Assembly (NCBI GenBank): GCA_016191225.1
Contig: JACPPC010000001.1
Span: forward strand, 360,937 to 424,936
Length of the DNA stretch: 64,000 nt
Direction of reading: 5' to 3'
DNA from: Gemmatimonadota bacterium
Lineage (GTDB): Bacteria > Gemmatimonadota > Gemmatimonadetes > Gemmatimonadales > Gemmatimonadaceae
Below the pieces are notes generated by a model. That model did not search any database and was not told where the DNA came from. It was given only the letters and a program-made list of their open reading frames with translations. Below are positions 61,185 through 64,000 of this stretch, in pieces. Within the stretch, counting starts at the first letter, position 1. Each line of letters begins with the position of its first letter. The position numbers were made by a program, and so were the translations under genes.

Positions 61185-63413
61185 CTAGAACAGCACGCGG
61201 TACGACACCGAGACGTTCCGCCCCGGGTTGAAACTGAAGGCCTTGACCCGGCTCGCACTATCCTTGTACAGCACGTCGCTGGCGTTGTCGATGCGCAGGG
61301 CGACGGCCTGCACGAGCCCGCGCCCCGTAAAGGTGTAGCTGCCCTGCAGGTTGACCACCGTGAACGCGTCGGTGGCGACATCGTTTCCCCCCGTGACGCG
61401 CCACTGGCGATGGCCGTACCTCACGTCGCCCCCCGCCATCCACCGCCCGTCGTCCCAACGCAAGCCGGCGCCGGCACGCGGTGGCGGCAGGAACGGCAAG
61501 AAACCGCCCCCGGCCTCGAACTCGCCGCGCACCAGGTCGGCCATGACGACCGCATACAGGTGGCGCCGCACTTCCGACTCGACGCGCCCCTCCACCCCCC
61601 ACATGCCGGCCCTCGCCTGCCGGAAACGGTTGATGGGAACCGAGAACGTGTCGGGAGCGGTGCCGAGCAGGGTGTCGCCGGTGAAATTCGGCACCACGAA
61701 GTTGTCGATGGCGCTGGCGTACGCCGCCAGCTGCGCGTCGATGCCGCCGCGCTGCACGCGCAGCACGGCATCGATCCCCTGGTTCACCTCGGGCTGCAGC
61801 GTGCGGTTGCCGATGTCGTAGCTCCCCGCCGCCGCATGCACGTTGTTCGAGAACAGCTCCTCGACGCTCGGCGCCCGGAAGGCCCTCGCGAGCGACACAC
61901 CGAGCGACACGCCGTCGGCGAGCGGCCAGCTCACGCCGATCGAGCCGGACGCGCTCCCCACGCTCGTGGCCTGGCCGGCACCGAAGGGAGCCGGCGCGGT
62001 GCTCGACGCCACGTTCACGAGGTCGAATCGCGCCCCGAGCTCCAGCATCACCGGCTCGTTGCCGCCGGTCAGGCGCGTCTTCTGGTACGCAAAGACGCCG
62101 ACGGCCGTGGTGGTCACGGGCGGGGTGAGGGCCTCCGCGCCGCTCGACGTGTACTGCCTGAACAAGCCCTGCAGGCCGAGGGCACCCTCCCAGCGGCCGG
62201 CCCTGGTCTTGGCCGTGACGTTGACGGTCTGCGTGTTGAGCCTGAAACTGGTTCCCACGTCCCCCGTGTTCTCGACCTCGTCGTGCGCGTACCACTGCAG
62301 CGTGCCGTCGAGGCGAACGTACGCGAGCCAGCCACCGCCGAGTCCGGCGTCGCCGCGAAAGCGCAGCTCCTGCCGGCTGCCGCGAATCTGCGCGCCCGAC
62401 TCCGGGTCGCCGGCCGGCGCCGGGAGCCCGTAGTTGAAGTCGTAGTGCTTGATCGCGACGCCCGCATGCAGGTTGTCACTCGCGTAGCCCGCCGAGAGCA
62501 CGCCGTTCCAGTTGCGGAAGAAGGTGTTCGCCAGTGTGCCGCCGCCGCCGATGGCCTGGTCCTGCGTGTTGCGCATCCCGCCACGCATCGACACGGCCCA
62601 GTCGGCGCCCACCGGGGTGGTGATGCCGAACGACAGCGCCTCGCCCGGCGTCGCGCTCTCCGATTGCAGGGAGCCGAATCCCTCGACGTGCTGGGGCACC
62701 GCGGTCGGGATGTCATTGGTGATGACGTTCACGACGCCCCCGAGGGCGTTCGTGCCGTAGAGAAGCGACGCCGGCCCGCGCACGACTTCGATGCGCTGCG
62801 CCGCGTTCGGGTCGATACTGAGACCGTGGTCGGGGGAGGAGCTCGAGAGGTCGGCGGCGCGGTCGCCATCCTGCAGCACGAGCACGCGCTCGCCGCTCAG
62901 GCCGCGAATGACGGGGGTGTTGGCCGCCGGGCCGTTGTACCGCATGCTCAGGCCCGGCTCGCTCGCCAGCGTCTGCGCCACCGTCGCGCCCAGCTGCCGC
63001 TGCAACTCGGCGCCGCTCAGTTCGACGGTGGACTGGGAGATCTGCAGCGGGTCGGCGCCAAGGGGCGTGGCGGTCACCTGCACCCCGCTCAGGCGCACGG
63101 TCGCCCGCTTCATCGTGATGTCGAGCACCAGGTCGGGGCCGGCGGCAAGCACGTCCACGCTGGCGTCGGCGCGGGAGAAACCGAGGAGCAGCGCGTCGAT
63201 GTGGTGCCTCCCGGCCGGGAGCCCGACGAGGACGAACTTGCCCTCGTCGTTGGTGCTGGTGGTGCGGTTGATGCCGCCCACGACGATCTGGACGTTGGCG
63301 AGGGGTCGGCCGGCTTCGTCGTGCACTGTGCCGCTCACGCGGGGACCGGGAAACGTGCCGGTCGCCGTCAGCGACGCGGCCAGCGCCATTCCGGCCAGGA
63401 ATGGAAGTGCCAT
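61185..63413 (-). CDS. TonB-dependent outer-membrane receptor (ZnuD/OprC-like)
   Basis: A 742-aa receptor. Signal peptide about 1-20; an N-terminal carboxypeptidase-regulatory-like beta domain (about 25-110, GTVHDEAGRPLANVQIVVGG); plug (about 115-230) with NTPVIRGLSGERVLVLQDGDR and EVVRGPASLLYGTNALGGVVNVI; and a long barrel ending in the aromatic terminal SYRVLF. Plug sequences with ADLSSSSPDHGLSIDPNAAQR resemble the zinc/copper receptors of the ZnuD/OprC group, so a metal substrate is likely but unproven. No TonB-box is obvious. Downstream lipoprotein and an upstream Cys/His-rich ORF share the strand. Confidence 0.88.
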   Translation of the reverse strand: MALPFLAGMALAASLTATGTFPGPRVSGTVHDEAGRPLANVQIVVGGINRTTSTNDEGKFVLVGLPAGRHHIDALLLGFSRADASVDVLAAGPDLVLDITMKRATVRLSGVQVTATPLGADPLQISQSTVELSGAELQRQLGATVAQTLASEPGLSMRYNGPAANTPVIRGLSGERVLVLQDGDRAADLSSSSPDHGLSIDPNAAQRIEVVRGPASLLYGTNALGGVVNVITNDIPTAVPQHVEGFGSLQSESATPGEALSFGITTPVGADWAVSMRGGMRNTQDQAIGGGGTLANTFFRNWNGVLSAGYASDNLHAGVAIKHYDFNYGLPAPAGDPESGAQIRGSRQELRFRGDAGLGGGWLAYVRLDGTLQWYAHDEVENTGDVGTSFRLNTQTVNVTAKTRAGRWEGALGLQGLFRQYTSSGAEALTPPVTTTAVGVFAYQKTRLTGGNEPVMLELGARFDLVNVASSTAPAPFGAGQATSVGSASGSIGVSWPLADGVSLGVSLARAFRAPSVEELFSNNVHAAAGSYDIGNRTLQPEVNQGIDAVLRVQRGGIDAQLAAYASAIDNFVVPNFTGDTLLGTAPDTFSVPINRFRQARAGMWGVEGRVESEVRRHLYAVVMADLVRGEFEAGGGFLPFLPPPRAGAGLRWDDGRWMAGGDVRYGHRQWRVTGGNDVATDAFTVVNLQGSYTFTGRGLVQAVALRIDNASDVLYKDSASRVKAFSFNPGRNVSVSYRVLF

Positions 63414-63558
63414 GGATTGGGTCTCGCGCTCGGGTGCGCGCGCAACGGCGTCGCCCACCCGCGAGTCGGGCGGGGGCGTCGCGCGCGAGGGGGCCCACGG
63501 CCGCGGCACCGGCACCGCGCGGGGGCGCGGGCACTCGGCCGGGTGCGGGCGCGTTTCG

Positions 63559-63852
63559 CTACGCGAGCGTGGGCGGGGCGCGCGAGGTCGACTCGCCGCG
63601 CCCCGCGCGCCGGACCGCCACGGGCGTGTGGCGGCGCGGGGCATCGCTCCGCCCCGCGGAGGCGCCGGGCGGATCCGCCGGCGGCGGCGCCGAGGCGAGC
63701 AGCAGGTGCTGGCACACCACACATGCCGCATCGTGCGGCGCCCGGCACTGCGTGGTGGTGTGGTCCTCGACGTGCCTGGCGTTGGCCGGCGCCGAGCGCG
63801 ACTGCGCCTCGACGTCGGCCACCAGCAGCAATGGCGTAAGAGAGCGTTTCAT
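63559..63852 (-). CDS. Cys/His-rich small ORF, apparently truncated by an IS element
   Basis: A 97-aa ORF: MKRSLTPLLLVADVEAQSRS, then HVEDHTTTQCRAPHDAACVVCQHL, a cluster of His and Cys that could bind metal, then a Pro/Ala/Arg tail. Its ATG overlaps the TGA of the IS5-family transposase (ATGA), and its first codons probably belong to the IS terminus. The gene likely lost its original 5' end. In other bacteria small Cys/His-rich proteins accompany metal TonB receptors, as here, but the family is not recognised. Whether it is still expressed is unclear. Confidence 0.45.
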   Translation of the reverse strand: MKRSLTPLLLVADVEAQSRSAPANARHVEDHTTTQCRAPHDAACVVCQHLLLASAPPPADPPGASAGRSDAPRRHTPVAVRRAGRGESTSRAPPTLA

Positions 63853-64000
63853 AACCGGGTGAGGTAGTTCCAGCAGATGAGCGCACAGCCGAGATGGAGA
63901 AAGCCGAGGGAGTGACTCGCGCGCCGATCGTACCTGGTGCGCAGGCGGCGCATCGCGTTGAACCACGCGAAATCGCGCTCGACCACCCAGCGGTAGCGAC
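63849..64000 (-). mobile_element. IS5-family transposase, C-terminal fragment at the window edge
   Basis: The last 50 codons of a transposase are visible on the minus strand: RYRWVVERDFAWFNAMRRLR, then RYDRRASHSLGFLHLGCALI and a terminal CWNYLTRL. This matches the end of IS5/IS427-type DDE transposases, including the final catalytic-domain motif VVER. The gene continues beyond the window. The terminal inverted repeat should lie just downstream of the stop (about 63820-63850). Confidence 0.85.

Overview
The window is very GC-rich (by eye about 70-73 %), almost fully coding, and comes from an aerobic or microaerophilic Gram-negative bacterium. The evidence is a heptosyltransferase, a TonB-dependent receptor, TolC/RND efflux, SurA-type chaperones, porin-like barrels and a cbb3 oxidase. 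The fused ccoN-ccoO gene, PEP-CTERM and TMTC-like proteins and overall gene style suggest Gemmatimonadota. That placement is inference from gene content, not a phylogenetic result.

Layout. 1-5906 (minus): a cbb3 oxidase operon, ccoNO (fused)-ccoQ-ccoP (one heme)-ccoG-ccoH-TauE/SafE-like-ccoI (cut by the window edge), with every junction a 4-nt stop/start overlap. 6146-8260: a NarL-type response regulator and a divergent PAS histidine kinase beside the oxidase. 8276-9676 (minus): soluble transhydrogenase. 9898-16200 (plus): a TolC-adaptor-RND efflux operon ending in a DUF2892 membrane protein and an ArsR-type repressor, driven by a strikingly AT-rich promoter/operator. 16326-25435: gamma-glutamyltransferase, a decayed hydrolase next to a ring-cleaving dioxygenase, a secreted HNH protein, a ChaN-like lipoprotein plus a barrel protein, tRNA-Ile with a duplicated 3' end, a serine beta-lactamase-like hydrolase and a MacB-type permease. 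25607-31569: PEP-CTERM protein, TerC, two unrecognised proteins, TypA and a 63-aa protein. 31669-33315: a TMTC-like membrane protein.

33681-46472 is a minus-strand series: DUF58, BatA-like, mfd, a parvulin lipoprotein, SurA-like, pdxA, a CDF metal exporter and a PilT with a second, degenerate N-terminal domain. 46793-48343 (minus) encodes a DUF6812 plus T2SSE_N protein. 48485-60417 (plus) is a tightly packed 12-gene run: lepA, heptosyltransferase, ROK kinase, PfkB kinase, a STAS-HATPase protein, a STAS-winged-helix protein, a small protein, a Cys/Met PLP enzyme, ftsE, ftsX, an EnvC-like protein and nfo with a Lys/Pro-rich tail. 60673-64000 (minus) holds a lipoprotein, a TonB-dependent receptor, a Cys/His-rich fragment and the 3' end of an IS5-family transposase at the window edge.

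The most noteworthy items are the STAS/HATPase/winged-helix module (53388-55139), the AT-rich and possibly leaderless promoter/operator of the ArsR-RND operon, a family of roughly 210-225-bp imperfect-palindrome intergenic repeats (46561-46770 and 60426-60649), the tRNA-Ile 3'-end duplication, the PilT domain duplication, and the decay of an MhqD-like hydrolase beside its dioxygenase partner.
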